DNA from: Microbacterium sp. Se63.02b
GTDB taxonomy: Bacteria; Actinomycetota; Actinomycetes; Actinomycetales; Microbacteriaceae
Direction of reading: 5' to 3'
Assembly (NCBI RefSeq): GCF_014171575.1
Contig: NZ_CP050453.1
Span: 1,798,001-1,862,000 of the forward strand
DNA length: 64,000 nucleotides
In this document: positions 8,024-17,289 of the stretch, one piece after another
Numbering within the stretch: position 1 is the stretch's first letter
Layout of the letters: every line of letters begins with the position of its first letter
Made by a program: the position numbers and the translations under genes
The notes under the pieces: generated by a model
Told to the model about the DNA's origin: nothing
The model's database searches: none
What the model saw: only the letters and a program-made list of their open reading frames with translations

Positions 8024-9700
8024 ATGTCCATTCCCCTGGTAGCACCGGCCGCTCTCGACGAAGGGACGCTGCGGGTCATCCCGATCGGCGGTCTCGGCGA
8101 GATCGGTCGGAACATGACGATGTTCGAGTACGGCGGCAAGATCCTGATCGTCGACTGCGGCGTCCTCTTCCCGGAGGAGCATCAGCCGGGCGTGGACCTG
8201 ATCCTCCCCGATTTCGAACCGATCCGCGACCGACTCGACGACATCGTCGGGGTGGTGCTCACGCACGGACACGAAGATCACATCGGTGCCGTCCCGTACC
8301 TGTTGCGCCTGAAGAGCGATATCCCTTTGATCGGCTCCGGCCTCACGCTCGCGCTGGTCGAGGCGAAGCTCAAGGAGCACCGCATCAAGGCCTTCACGCT
8401 GACGGTCAGAGAGGGCCAGGAGGAGCGGGTCGGACCGTTCGACCTGGAGTTCGTCGCGGTCAACCACTCGATCCCCGACGCACTGGCCGTCGCGATCCGC
8501 ACCCCTGCGGGCATGGTTCTCGCGACGGGCGACTTCAAGATGGATCAGCTGCCTCTGGACGGACGGATCACCGATCTGCGGGCATTCTCACGGCTCGGTG
8601 AAGAGGGCGTCGACCTCTTCCTGGTCGACTCGACCAACGCCGACGTCCCCGGCTTCACCCCGACCGAGCGCTCGATCGGCCCCGTGCTCGATCAGGTGAT
8701 CGGCAAGGCGCCCCGCCGCGTCATCGTCGCGAGCTTCTCCAGCCACGTGCACCGCGTGCAGCAGGTGATCGATGCGGCCGCCGCACATGGTCGTCGCGTC
8801 GCTTTCCTCGGTCGGAGCATGGTCCGCAACATGACGATCGCGGAGCAGCTGGGCTACCTGAAGGTGCCCGACGGCGTCCTCATCGACTTCAAGAAGGCGC
8901 GCGACCTGCCCGACGAGCAGATCGTCTACATGTCGACCGGTTCTCAGGGAGAGCCGATGGCTGTCCTCAGCCGTATGGCGAACATGGACCACGCGATCGA
9001 GGTCAGCGAAGGGGACACCGTGATCCTCGCTTCGAGCCTGATCCCCGGCAACGAGAACGCCGTGTATCGCGTCATCGACGGACTCACCAAGCTCGGCGCG
9101 AACGTGGTGCACAAGGCCAACGCTCGCGTGCATGTCTCCGGCCACGCGGCGGCGGGTGAACTGCTCTACTGCTACAACATCCTGAAGCCGAAGAACGTCT
9201 TGCCGGTGCACGGCGAGTACCGGCACCTGATCGCGAACGCCAAGCTCGCGCAGGACACGGGCATCCCGGAGGACAACACGTTGATGGCCTCGAACGGTAC
9301 CGTGATCGACCTCAAGGACGGCGTCGCGCGGGTCACGGGTCAGCTCGACCTCGGGTTCGTGTACGTGGATGGATCGACGGTCGGCGAGATCACCGACGCG
9401 GACCTCAAGGACCGACGGATCCTGGGGGAGGAGGGGTTCATCTCCGTGATCGTGGTCGTCGACGCGGCCACCGGTCGTATCATCTCCGGCCCCGAGATCC
9501 ACGCGCGCGGCGTGGCGGAGGACGACGCGGTGTTCGACGATGTCACGCCCAAGATCGTGGCGGCGCTCAAGGAGGCATCCGGGAACGGCGTCCGAGACAC
9601 CCATGCCCTGTCGCAGATCGTGCGACGGACGATCGGCCGGTGGGTGAACCAGCGTCTGCGTCGTCGTCCGATGATCGTCCCGCTTGTGATCGAGGCGTAG
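8024..9700 (+). CDS. rnj: Ribonuclease J
   Basis: This 558-residue metallo-beta-lactamase/beta-CASP nuclease processes and degrades RNA from the 5' end. The zinc site is THGHEDHIGAVPYL near residues 79-92, with further ligands in NHSIPDALAVAI and LATGDFKMD. The beta-CASP module includes FSSHVHRVQQ and STGSQGEPMA, and the C-terminal part has HVSGHAAAGEL and PVHGEYRHL. An AGGAG lies eight bases before the ATG. A very strong hairpin follows 13 bases after the stop. Confidence 0.96.
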   Translation: MSIPLVAPAALDEGTLRVIPIGGLGEIGRNMTMFEYGGKILIVDCGVLFPEEHQPGVDLILPDFEPIRDRLDDIVGVVLTHGHEDHIGAVPYLLRLKSDIPLIGSGLTLALVEAKLKEHRIKAFTLTVREGQEERVGPFDLEFVAVNHSIPDALAVAIRTPAGMVLATGDFKMDQLPLDGRITDLRAFSRLGEEGVDLFLVDSTNADVPGFTPTERSIGPVLDQVIGKAPRRVIVASFSSHVHRVQQVIDAAAAHGRRVAFLGRSMVRNMTIAEQLGYLKVPDGVLIDFKKARDLPDEQIVYMSTGSQGEPMAVLSRMANMDHAIEVSEGDTVILASSLIPGNENAVYRVIDGLTKLGANVVHKANARVHVSGHAAAGELLYCYNILKPKNVLPVHGEYRHLIANAKLAQDTGIPEDNTLMASNGTVIDLKDGVARVTGQLDLGFVYVDGSTVGEITDADLKDRRILGEEGFISVIVVVDAATGRIISGPEIHARGVAEDDAVFDDVTPKIVAALKEASGNGVRDTHALSQIVRRTIGRWVNQRLRRRPMIVPLVIEA

Positions 9701-9713
9701 CAGCAGACACGAC

Positions 9714-9757
9714 CGAGGGCTCTCGGTGAGACCATCCGGTCTCGCCGAGAGCCCTCG
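9714..9757. terminator. Long bidirectional hairpin between rnj and a tiny convergent gene
   Basis: Two 20-base arms (9714-9733 and 9738-9757) pair at 19 of 20 positions with one G-T wobble around a four-base loop ATCC. It sits between the ends of two convergent genes (stops at 9700 and 9785), so it can serve both strands. There is no long T run. Confidence 0.75.
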
Positions 9758-9784
9758 ATCGTCATGTGGCGAGGGAGGCTGCGG

Positions 9785-9889
9785 TCAGTAGCCGGTGGAC
9801 GATCCGCCCGTCGATCCGCCGGTCGACCCACCGCCGAAGCCGCAGAAGCAGTTGAAGAGCGCCTGGATGAAGTAGAAACAGCAGAACAT
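9785..9889 (-). CDS. 34-residue Cys/aromatic peptide with GGST repeats, unknown function
   Basis: An ATG at 9889 is preceded by an almost perfect Shine-Dalgarno (AGGAGGA, four bases away). The product begins MFCCFYFIQALFNCFCGF, with Cys at positions 3, 4, 14 and 16 in a very hydrophobic, aromatic stretch. It continues with three GG(G)ST repeats and ends in a Tyr. Codons follow the local high-GC preference. A 12-bp palindrome lies 16 bases upstream and a strong hairpin downstream, so the unit looks like a complete single-gene transcript. The N-terminal half could form a short membrane helix. I do not recognise the family; it may be a metal-binding or membrane micro-protein, but no function can be assigned. 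Confidence 0.6.
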   Translation of the reverse strand: MFCCFYFIQALFNCFCGFGGGSTGGSTGGSSTGY

Positions 9890-9904
9890 CTTTCCTCCTG
9901 ATAT

Positions 9905-9916
9905 GTAACATGTTAC
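9905..9916. promoter_or_regulatory. 12-bp palindrome GTAACATGTTAC, candidate operator
   Basis: A perfect palindrome lies between the divergent 34-residue peptide gene and an acetyltransferase gene. On the minus strand it falls just downstream of TATAGT, a plausible -10 for the peptide gene, so a bound repressor would block it. A half-site GTAACA recurs near 9982. Confidence 0.5.
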
Positions 9917-10009
9917 GTGGACGAGGCCAACTATACCCAAGTGCGACTGCCTTCGGTACTCACGGCTGCCCGACATGGAGACGTAACACCCGGGTCCTAG
10001 GCTCTCGTC

Positions 10010-10504
10010 ATGGACAGGGGATTCGCCCTTCGCAGGGCGGCGCAGACCGATGCGGGGTTCCTCGGCGACATGCTCGTGGAGGCGGCGAACTGGCGTGCCG
10101 GCGGAGTGCGTCCACGACATGAAGTGCTGATGTCTCCGGAACATCGGAGATATCTCGCGGGGTGGAAGCGAGCGGCGGATGACGGTCTCGTGGCGACGGA
10201 GACCGACGGCCTTCCGGTCGGCGCGGCGTGGTATCGGATGCTCCCGCAGAACGCGCCAGGACTCGGGTTCGTCGGCGTCGCGGTACCCGAGCTGATCATC
10301 GGCGTGCATCCGCTCTGGCGGGCACGCGGAGTCGGTCGTTCGCTCTTGCGCGGCCTCATTCAGCTCGCCGCATCGCAGGGGCACGCGCGGATCAGTCTGA
10401 GCGTCGAGCGCGACAACTTCGCCCGCAACTTGTATCGTGCCGAGGGATTCGCCGTGGTGGCGGAAGGCGCAAGGCGCGACACCATGGCGCGTCGCACGGC
10501 CTGA
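10010..10504 (+). CDS. GNAT-family N-acetyltransferase
   Basis: The 164-residue protein has the GNAT acetyl-CoA loop in VHPLWRARGVGRSLLRGLI (the Q/R-x-x-G-x-G/A pattern), followed by the strand ISLSVERDNFARNLYRAEGF, which corresponds to motif B. TAGGCT at 9998-10003 lies six bases before the ATG, so it should be leaderless. The acceptor substrate is unknown. It is divergent from the tiny Cys-rich peptide gene. Confidence 0.85.
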   Translation: MDRGFALRRAAQTDAGFLGDMLVEAANWRAGGVRPRHEVLMSPEHRRYLAGWKRAADDGLVATETDGLPVGAAWYRMLPQNAPGLGFVGVAVPELIIGVHPLWRARGVGRSLLRGLIQLAASQGHARISLSVERDNFARNLYRAEGFAVVAEGARRDTMARRTA

Positions 10505-10576
10505 TCGACCGCGTCGGATCCGCGGAAAGCCGCGTCATTGCGCGGGGATGTCGGGTGTTGGCCGTAACGTGAGAGC

Positions 10577-13294
10577 ATGGCCAGGAGTACCACGAAGACA
10601 GAGCGCGCGTCGACCAGCGCACCGTCGCGCCCCAAGCGGCAGACGTCTCCCAAGGCCCAGCCCGCTCCGAAGAAGTACATCGACGAGCCCGACAAGCCCC
10701 CCGTCGCGGTCCGGGCGTGGATCGGACTGGCGCACGGCGTCGGAGGCCTCTTCCGTGCCTTCGGACCCGAGACCCTCGAGAAGGACGACCGCCGCGACGG
10801 TTTCCCCTTCCTGCTGGTACTGCTCGCCGCGCTCGGGGCCGTGAACGAGTGGTTCTTCATCGGCAATGAGGTCGCCGCGAACATCAGCGCCTACTCCGTC
10901 GGCCTCTTCGTCGGTCGCGTCGCCTTCATCATGCCGGTGCTTCTTCTGCTCCTGGCGGGGTGGCTGTTCCGCCATCCCTCCTCCGTGCACGACAACGGGC
11001 GCATCGGAATCGGCTTCGGTCTGTTCGTCCTCGCGCTGTCGGGCATCTTCCACGTCGCCGGCCCCCGTCCCCATCCGAACCAGGGCATGCCCGCCCTCAG
11101 CGAGGCCGGAGGTCTGCTGGGGTGGCTGGTCGGTCAGCCGTTGACGTATCTGACGGACATCCCCGCGTACATCATCCTGTCCCTCCTCGCAGCGCTCAGC
11201 ATCCTGATCCTGACGAAGACTCCGCCGAACCGCATCGGCTCTCGACTCGGTGACCTGTACGCATGGATGTTCGACGCGGAGCGTCCCGCCAAGCCCTCGG
11301 CAGACGCAGCGGCGATCGACGACGCCGACAAGGTCGACGACCCCGACGTGCTGCCCTGGTGGCGCCGGAACAAGACCGGCCGCGAAGAGGATCCCGACGA
11401 GGGCACACTCGGCTCCGACGACATCACCGCGCTGCTCAGCACCTCCGAGCCGACGCCCGCCTACGACCAGGCGGTCGTGGTCGAGAATCCCTATGACGCC
11501 GCGACCGAGGTGCTGTCCGACGTCCGCTCGGTCGCCGACTCGCTCGCCGAGCAGCAGACCACCGCGCTCCTCGATGACGCCTCCGATACCGGTGAGGTGC
11601 CGGATCTCCCTGGCCTCGACGGGTTCGGCACCGAAGGTCCCGGCGACCGGGGCCCGCAGGCGCCGGTGGCTCCGTACATCCTTCCGTCTCCCGGGCTCCT
11701 GGTCGAAGGTCCGCCCCCAGTCCTGCGGTCCGAAGCCACAGACAAGGTGATCGAGCAGATCACCAGCGTGCTCACGCAGTTCAAGGTGGACGCGAAGGTG
11801 ACCGGTTTCTCCCGCGGTCCGACGGTCACGCAGTACGAGGTCGAGGTCGGACACGGCGTCAAGGTCGAGAAGATCCTGCAGCTGAGCAACAACTTCGCCT
11901 ACGCCGTGGCGTCGAACGACGTCCGCATCCTCTCGCCGATCCCCGGAAAGAGCGCGATCGGCATCGAGATCCCGAATGCCGACAAGGAGATGGTCGCCCT
12001 CGGCGACGTGCTCCGCTCGCCCGCCGCGCAGAAGAGCACCCACCCGATGACCATCGGCGTCGGCAAGGACGTCGGCGGCAACATCGTCATCGCGAACCTG
12101 GCGAAGATGCCCCACCTCCTCGTCGCGGGATCCACCGGTTCCGGTAAGTCCAGTTTCGTGAACTCGATGATCACGAGCCTGCTGATGCGGGCGCGGCCGG
12201 CCGATGTACGCATGGTCCTGATCGACCCGAAGCGGGTCGAGCTGACGAGCTACGCGGGCGTTCCGCATCTGATCACGCCCATCATCACGAACCCGAAGAA
12301 GGCCGCCGAGGCGCTGCAGTGGGTCGTGAAAGAGATGGACATGCGGTACGACGACCTCGCATCGTTCGGGTTCCGCCATATCGACGACTTCAATCGCGCG
12401 GTGCGTGCCGGCGAAGTCGAGGTCCCCGTCGGCAGTGAGCGGGTGCTCAAGCCGTACCCCTATCTCCTGGTCGTGGTCGATGAGCTCGCCGACCTCATGA
12501 TGGTCGCCCCGCGCGATGTCGAGGACTCGATCGTCCGCATCACCCAGCTCGCGCGCGCGTCCGGGATCCACCTGGTCCTCGCGACGCAGCGACCCAGCGT
12601 CGACGTCGTCACCGGTCTCATCAAGGCCAACGTCCCGTCGCGACTCGCGTTCGCTGTCACCAGCGTCACCGACAGCCGCGTCATCCTCGACAGCCCGGGC
12701 GCCGACAAGCTCATCGGTCAGGGTGATGCGTTGTTCTCGCCGATGGGGTCCTCCAAGCCGTTCCGGTTGCAGGGCGCGTGGGTCGATGAGAAGGAGATCG
12801 ACGCGGTCGTCAAGCACGTCACGCGTCAGGCTCGTCCCGACTATCGTCCCGACGTGCAGGAGGCCCTGGAGCCGACCAAGAAGAAGGAAGTCGACGAGGA
12901 CATCGGAGACGACCTGGAGCTGCTGCTCGCGGCCGCTGAACTCATCGTCTCGTCGCAGTTCGGCTCGACGTCTATGCTTCAGCGCAAGCTGCGTGTCGGA
13001 TTCGCGAAGGCGGGTCGGCTGATGGACCTCCTGGAGTCCCGCGAGATCGTTGGACCCTCCGAGGGGTCGAAGGCCCGAGACGTTCTCGCGACAGCGGAAC
13101 AGCTGCCGCAGGTGATGGCGAAGCTGCGTGGCGAGGATGTCCCGGCGGCTCCGTCCGGTGCCGCATCGCCAGCAGCCCCTCCCGCCCCGCCGCTGCCTGC
13201 TGCGCACGATCCGATCGCTGCGCAGTACGAGGGGCTCCCCGAGGTGGAAGCCGAGGGCGATGAAGATGCCTGGGGCCTGACGGGACGCGACTGA
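10577..13294 (+). CDS. ftsK: DNA translocase FtsK
   Basis: FtsK/SpoIIIE pumps chromosomal DNA through the closing septum. The 905-residue protein has four N-terminal membrane helices (roughly residues 72-205) and an acidic, low-complexity linker to about residue 350. The RecA-like motor follows, with Walker A GSTGSGKS near residue 520 and Walker [15 protein letters not shown] near 630. A C-terminal winged-helix gamma domain ([20 protein letters not shown]...) reads orientation signals. TAACGT at 10565-10570 is six bases before the ATG (leaderless). The stop overlaps the pgsA start. Confidence 0.96.
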   Translation: MARSTTKTERASTSAPSRPKRQTSPKAQPAPKKYIDEPDKPPVAVRAWIGLAHGVGGLFRAFGPETLEKDDRRDGFPFLLVLLAALGAVNEWFFIGNEVAANISAYSVGLFVGRVAFIMPVLLLLLAGWLFRHPSSVHDNGRIGIGFGLFVLALSGIFHVAGPRPHPNQGMPALSEAGGLLGWLVGQPLTYLTDIPAYIILSLLAALSILILTKTPPNRIGSRLGDLYAWMFDAERPAKPSADAAAIDDADKVDDPDVLPWWRRNKTGREEDPDEGTLGSDDITALLSTSEPTPAYDQAVVVENPYDAATEVLSDVRSVADSLAEQQTTALLDDASDTGEVPDLPGLDGFGTEGPGDRGPQAPVAPYILPSPGLLVEGPPPVLRSEATDKVIEQITSVLTQFKVDAKVTGFSRGPTVTQYEVEVGHGVKVEKILQLSNNFAYAVASNDVRILSPIPGKSAIGIEIPNADKEMVALGDVLRSPAAQKSTHPMTIGVGKDVGGNIVIANLAKMPHLLVAGSTGSGKSSFVNSMITSLLMRARPADVRMVLIDPKRVELTSYAGVPHLITPIITNPKKAAEALQWVVKEMDMRYDDLASFGFRHIDDFNRAVRAGEVEVPVGSERVLKPYPYLLVVVDELADLMMVAPRDVEDSIVRITQLARASGIHLVLATQRPSVDVVTGLIKANVPSRLAFAVTSVTDSRVILDSPGADKLIGQGDALFSPMGSSKPFRLQGAWVDEKEIDAVVKHVTRQARPDYRPDVQEALEPTKKKEVDEDIGDDLELLLAAAELIVSSQFGSTSMLQRKLRVGFAKAGRLMDLLESREIVGPSEGSKARDVLATAEQLPQVMAKLRGEDVPAAPSGAASPAAPPAPPLPAAHDPIAAQYEGLPEVEAEGDEDAWGLTGRD

Positions 13295-13872
13295 TGACCA
13301 TTCCTCGGCAGCTGCCCAACGCCATCACGGTCGCGCGCATCCCGCTCGCAGTCATCTTCTTCGTGCTGCTGCTGCTCGGCGGAACGTATGGTGATCTCGC
13401 ACCCGCACTGCGCTGGACCGCAGCGATCCTCTTCATCGTCGGGATATCCACCGACTGGGTCGACGGATACCTGGCGCGCAAGTACGACATCGTCAGCGAC
13501 TTCGGCAAGCTCTGGGATCCGATAGCCGACAAGATGCTCACGGGTGCGGGGTTCATCGGTCTGGCCATCCTCGGCGAAGTCTCCTGGTGGATCGTCGCGA
13601 TCATCCTGGTGCGCGAGTGGGGGATCACCGTCCATCGCCTGATGGTCGCCAGTGAGCATGTGGTGGCCGCCGCCTGGATGGGCAAGATCAAGACGGCCTT
13701 CCAGGGTGTCGCCCTCGGCTGGGCGCTGCTTCCACTCCACGTCCTGATGGGACTCGAGGCCTGGACGCTGGTCACGTTGGTCCTGATGATCATCGTGCTG
13801 GTGCTCACAGTGGCCAGCGGTGTCGATTACATCGTCGCGCAGGTGCGCGGATCCCGACAGAAGCGGGCATGA
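13294..13872 (+). CDS. pgsA: CDP-diacylglycerol-glycerol-3-phosphate 3-phosphatidyltransferase
   Basis: This multi-pass membrane enzyme makes phosphatidylglycerol phosphate. The 192-residue protein carries the CDP-alcohol phosphotransferase signature in WVDGYLARKYDIVSDFGKLW followed by DPIADK (D-G-x-x-A-R...G-x-x-x-D-x-x-x-D). It starts with PRQLPNAITVARIPLAVIFF, normal for PgsA. The ATG overlaps the ftsK TGA by one base (TGATG), and its own end overlaps cinA by four bases, so the three genes form one coupled unit. Confidence 0.94.
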   Translation: MTIPRQLPNAITVARIPLAVIFFVLLLLGGTYGDLAPALRWTAAILFIVGISTDWVDGYLARKYDIVSDFGKLWDPIADKMLTGAGFIGLAILGEVSWWIVAIILVREWGITVHRLMVASEHVVAAAWMGKIKTAFQGVALGWALLPLHVLMGLEAWTLVTLVLMIIVLVLTVASGVDYIVAQVRGSRQKRA

Positions 13873-14357
13873 GCGCATCCGTCGCCGTCTCCGTGTTGTC
13901 GGCGTTGCGCGAGCGCGGATGGACCATGGGCGTCGCCGAGTCGCTCACCGGGGGTGCGTTGTGCGCCGAGATCGTCTCGGTCCCCGGCGCATCGTCTGTG
14001 CTGCTCGGCGGAGTCGTGGCATACGCGACGGAGGTCAAGGCCACAGTGCTCGGTGTCGAGGGTGAACTCCTGGCGACGTACGGACCGGTGCACCCCCAGG
14101 TGGCCGAGCAGATGGCCGGCGGCGTGCGTCGCGTCGTCCGAGTGGGGGGAAGGGTCGCCGACGTCGGCGTTTCCACCACCGGGATCGCGGGTCCCGATTC
14201 GCCTGACGGGCAGCCGGTGGGGACCGTGCACATCGGCGTCGTGACGCCGACCGCCTCGCGGACGAAGGCGTTCCTCTTCCACGGCGATCGTGAAGAGATA
14301 CGCGCGAAGGCGGTAGAGGCTGCGCTCGTCGAGGTGCTCGAGACCCTTGCGGAATAG
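13869..14357 (+). CDS. cinA: CinA C-terminal domain protein (NMN amidohydrolase-like)
   Basis: At 162 residues this is the stand-alone C-terminal domain of CinA, related to PncC enzymes that deamidate nicotinamide mononucleotide. Signature segments are TMGVAESLTGGALCAEIVSV, the VAYATEVKATVLGV strand and VSTTGIAGPDSPDGQPVGTV. The N-terminal molybdopterin-like domain of full CinA is absent, as usual in Actinobacteria. It overlaps pgsA by four bases (ATGA). The pgsA-cinA-clgR-recA order is widely conserved. Confidence 0.9.
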   Translation: MSASVAVSVLSALRERGWTMGVAESLTGGALCAEIVSVPGASSVLLGGVVAYATEVKATVLGVEGELLATYGPVHPQVAEQMAGGVRRVVRVGGRVADVGVSTTGIAGPDSPDGQPVGTVHIGVVTPTASRTKAFLFHGDREEIRAKAVEAALVEVLETLAE

Positions 14358-14498
14358 TGTCGGTGTCGCTGGGGTTATCTCAGGTGTGCTCACATTCAAA
14401 CCACAGAGTGCAGGGGTAGATTCTGTGCATGCCAGGCGTACTAGACTGGCTGTCTCATCGGGGGAGACCTCGATCGATCACTTGGGGAGGAGGTTCCG

Positions 14499-14807
14499 AT
14501 GATTCTTGTACGACAAGAAATCGGCGATGTGCTGAGGGACTTCCGCCTGCAGAAGGGGCGCACGCTCCGGCAGGTCGCAAGCAAGGCTTCGGTTGCGCTC
14601 GGCTACCTCAGTGAGGTCGAGCGAGGTCAGAAAGAGGCGTCGAGCGAGATCCTCGCGTCGGTTGCCGATGCGCTCGATGTGCCCATCTCCACGATCATGC
14701 GCGAGGTCGGCGACCGCATCTCCGTCCTCGAGGGCATCCAGGTGTTCCCTGACGTCGTTCCCGACGACCTCGTCGCTTCGGTCGAGCCGCAGCTTTCACT
14801 GCACTGA
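14499..14807 (+). CDS. clgR: XRE-family transcription regulator, ClgR-like
   Basis: The 102-residue protein is one helix-turn-helix domain: GDVLRDFRLQKGRTLRQVAS, then ASVALGYLSEVERGQKEASS with the recognition helix, then ILASVADALDVP. In Actinobacteria a protein of this size and sequence between pgsA-cinA and recA is ClgR, activator of clp protease and lon genes and, in some species, of recA. The name rests on synteny and the HTH sequence. A GGAGG five bases before the ATG fixes the start. DUF3046 follows 18 bases later. Confidence 0.75.
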   Translation: MILVRQEIGDVLRDFRLQKGRTLRQVASKASVALGYLSEVERGQKEASSEILASVADALDVPISTIMREVGDRISVLEGIQVFPDVVPDDLVASVEPQLSLH

Positions 14808-14825
14808 CCTCCCACAGGGGAACCG

Positions 14826-15050
14826 ATGCGTCGTAGCGAGTTCCTTCGCGCCGTGGATACCGAGTTCCAGGCGCGAGCCACTTCGCTCGTGAACGACCTC
14901 GGGCTGACGGCTCTCCGAGGCCGGACCGCAGTGGAGGCTCTCGCTGACGGAACCCCACCCCGGGAGATCTGGCTCGCTCTCTGCGCCGAGATGGATGTCC
15001 CCGCGGACCGCCGCTACGGCGTAGGCCGTCAGGAGCCGCGCAAGCGCTGA
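14826..15050 (+). CDS. DUF3046 protein
   Basis: A 74-residue basic protein opens [14 protein letters not shown] and contains [18 protein letters not shown] and [15 protein letters not shown]. This is the conserved DUF3046 pattern found beside recA in many Actinobacteria. Function is unknown. It lies 18 bases after clgR, probably in the same transcript, with an AGGGGA four bases before the ATG. Confidence 0.85.
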   Translation: MRRSEFLRAVDTEFQARATSLVNDLGLTALRGRTAVEALADGTPPREIWLALCAEMDVPADRRYGVGRQEPRKR

Positions 15051-15109
15051 GTCCGACTCGCCCTGTGTCCGCAACATACGGGACATGGTGTGCCAATTCC
15101 GGCGTGTCG

Positions 15110-15125
15110 TCGAAGATGTGTTCGA
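15110..15125. promoter_or_regulatory. LexA (SOS) box upstream of recA
   Basis: TCGAAGATGTGTTCGA matches the actinobacterial LexA consensus TCGAACRTNTGTTCGA except for one base at position 6. It lies 197 bases before the recA ATG. Damage-inducible recA is established biology; that this site mediates it here is inference. Confidence 0.8.
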
Positions 15126-15321
15126 AACGAGCGTAGTCTTCTGCACAAGTGGTTCAGAGAAGCCGATCTGCACATCCGGTGGGATCGCCGAGTCGTTGTC
15201 GGTGGCCCCTCCTACGGTGGAGAACAAGCCGAAGAGCCATACGCCTTGTCGGAGAGTTTCTCCCAGCCGGGAGCGCCGCGACAGCCTACAGGCGGCACCA
15301 CGCGCGCAGAAGGAGCACATC

Positions 15322-16371
15322 ATGCCATCACCCGCCGACCGCGAGAAGTCCCTCGAGACCGCCCTCGCCCAGATCGACCGCCAGTTCGGAAAGGGCTCGG
15401 TCATGCGGCTGGGCAGCGATGAGCGCGCCCCCGTGGCCGTCATCCCCACCGGCTCCATCGCCCTCGATGTCGCCCTCGGCGTCGGAGGGCTCCCGCGTGG
15501 CCGAATCGTCGAGATCTACGGGCCTGAGTCCTCAGGTAAGACGACCCTGACCCTGCATGCGATCGCGAATGCGCAGCGCGCCGGTGGCATCGCAGCCTTC
15601 ATCGATGCCGAGCACGCGCTCGACCCCGACTACGCGGCGAAGCTCGGCGTCGACATCGACGCACTTCTCGTGTCGCAGCCCGACACAGGTGAGCAGGCCC
15701 TCGAGATCGCCGACATGCTCGTCCGGTCCGGTGCGATCGACCTCATCGTGATCGACTCCGTCGCGGCGCTCGTGCCGCGAGCCGAGATCGAGGGCGAGAT
15801 GGGTGACTCGCACGTCGGTCTGCAGGCCCGACTCATGTCGCAGGCACTGCGAAAGCTGACCGGTGGTCTGAACCAGACCAACACCACGATGATCTTCATC
15901 AACCAGCTCCGCGAGAAGATCGGCGTGTTCTTCGGCTCGCCCGAAACCACCGCGGGTGGCAAGGCGCTCAAGTTCTACGCTTCCGTCCGCATGGACATCC
16001 GTCGTATCGAGACGCTCAAGGATGGAACCGACGCCGTCGGAAACCGCACCAGGGTGAAGGTCGTCAAGAACAAGATGGCTCCGCCTTTCAAGCAGGCCGA
16101 GTTCGACATCCTCTACGGGGTCGGAATCTCGCGCGAGGGCAGCCTGATCGACTTCGGTGTCGAACACGCCATCGTGAAGAAGTCGGGCTCGTGGTACACC
16201 TACGACGGCGATCAGCTGGGTCAGGGCAAGGAGAACGCACGCACGTTCCTGCTCAACAACCCAGACATCGCACTGGCTATCGAAACGCAGATCAAGCAGA
16301 AGCTCGGCATCGGTGCCCAGGTCGCGGCGCCCGCGGCCGCCGACGAGCTCGCAGAGCGTCGTCCGGCCTGA
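15322..16371 (+). CDS. recA: Recombinase RecA
   Basis: The 349-residue protein begins [20 protein letters not shown] and has Walker [10 protein letters not shown] near residues 69-77, [20 protein letters not shown] (Walker B and loop 1) and [20 protein letters not shown] (loop 2). The start at 15322 is chosen because an AAGGAG lies six bases upstream and because it matches the usual N-terminus; in-frame starts further upstream run through the promoter and LexA box. It overlaps recX by one base. Confidence 0.97.
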   Translation: MPSPADREKSLETALAQIDRQFGKGSVMRLGSDERAPVAVIPTGSIALDVALGVGGLPRGRIVEIYGPESSGKTTLTLHAIANAQRAGGIAAFIDAEHALDPDYAAKLGVDIDALLVSQPDTGEQALEIADMLVRSGAIDLIVIDSVAALVPRAEIEGEMGDSHVGLQARLMSQALRKLTGGLNQTNTTMIFINQLREKIGVFFGSPETTAGGKALKFYASVRMDIRRIETLKDGTDAVGNRTRVKVVKNKMAPPFKQAEFDILYGVGISREGSLIDFGVEHAIVKKSGSWYTYDGDQLGQGKENARTFLLNNPDIALAIETQIKQKLGIGAQVAAPAAADELAERRPA

Positions 16372-17243
16372 TGAACGACGCTCGTGGGGGCGATCCCGAG
16401 CGGATCGCCCCCATCATCCCGCTCTTCGGCGGCGGTCAGGGGAAGACGGCGCACAAGCCCGAGCGCCCTCACGCCGATGAAGAGCCTGCTGTGGACGTCA
16501 CGCGGCCTCAGGTCGGTGACGCCGGGCTCTGGCGTTCGACGTGGGACTCCCCGTCCATCGGAGGGCCGCGATCCGGTGCGCTCGATGGGGGCAGCCCCAG
16601 CGACCGTCATCCTGCGCGCGGAGCGTCCCGCAGGCCCGGATCCGATTCGCCGCACACGACGGCGACCGAGGCTCCCCGTCTTCGGGCGCTGAGCGGACAA
16701 AATTCGGCGCCTGCCGATGGGGGTGCGGAGTCTGTCGACGAGGCCCGCGTCGCGGCGGAGGAGTCTCTCGTGCGCAAGTTGCGCGCCCGTTCGCTGTCCG
16801 TCTCCGAGGCCCGGCAGGTGTTGCGCGGTTTCGAACTCGAATCGGGAATCGTCGACGACGTCATCGACGATTTCTGTCGTCGAGGCTACCTCGACGACGA
16901 GGCCCTCGCCGGTGTCCTGGTGGTGTCGGGGGTGGAACGGAAGGGGCAGGGGAGAGTGGCCCTTTCCCGCGCGCTCGCCCAACGTGGCATCCCTCGGGAT
17001 GTGATCGACGGGGCGCTCGACGAGCTGCCGGACGACGACGACGAGCGAGCGCTCGATTTCGCCCGTGGAAAAGCGCGCTCGCTGAGCCGACTCGACCACG
17101 ACACCGCGCTTCGGCGTCTGGTGGGGCAGTTGTCGCGGCGCGGGTACAACGGTTCTGTGGCGATGAAGGCGGCGAAGGCGGCGCTGCGGGAGGCGACGTT
17201 CGGTGGGTCGACCTCCGGCGTCCGGTTCGTCGATTCCGACTGA
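16371..17243 (+). CDS. recX: Regulatory protein RecX with a long disordered N-terminus
   Basis: RecX caps RecA filaments and limits recombination. The RecX repeats occupy about residues 125-280: [20 protein letters not shown], then [35 protein letters not shown] and [19 protein letters not shown]. The first ~120 residues are polar, rich in Pro, Arg and Gly and without a recognisable domain, making the protein (290 residues) much longer than the ~150-200 of typical RecX. The ATG overlaps the recA stop (TGATG). Confidence 0.9.
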   Translation: MNDARGGDPERIAPIIPLFGGGQGKTAHKPERPHADEEPAVDVTRPQVGDAGLWRSTWDSPSIGGPRSGALDGGSPSDRHPARGASRRPGSDSPHTTATEAPRLRALSGQNSAPADGGAESVDEARVAAEESLVRKLRARSLSVSEARQVLRGFELESGIVDDVIDDFCRRGYLDDEALAGVLVVSGVERKGQGRVALSRALAQRGIPRDVIDGALDELPDDDDERALDFARGKARSLSRLDHDTALRRLVGQLSRRGYNGSVAMKAAKAALREATFGGSTSGVRFVDSD

Positions 17244-17289
17244 GAACGTCGCAGCTGTGCTCGGAAGCGGCTCGTACAATGGTTCAATC

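Noticed and set aside
9904-9918. The GTAACATGTTAC palindrome as a phage or plasmid attachment site
   Set aside because: No integrase, tRNA end or second copy is nearby; a promoter operator fits better.
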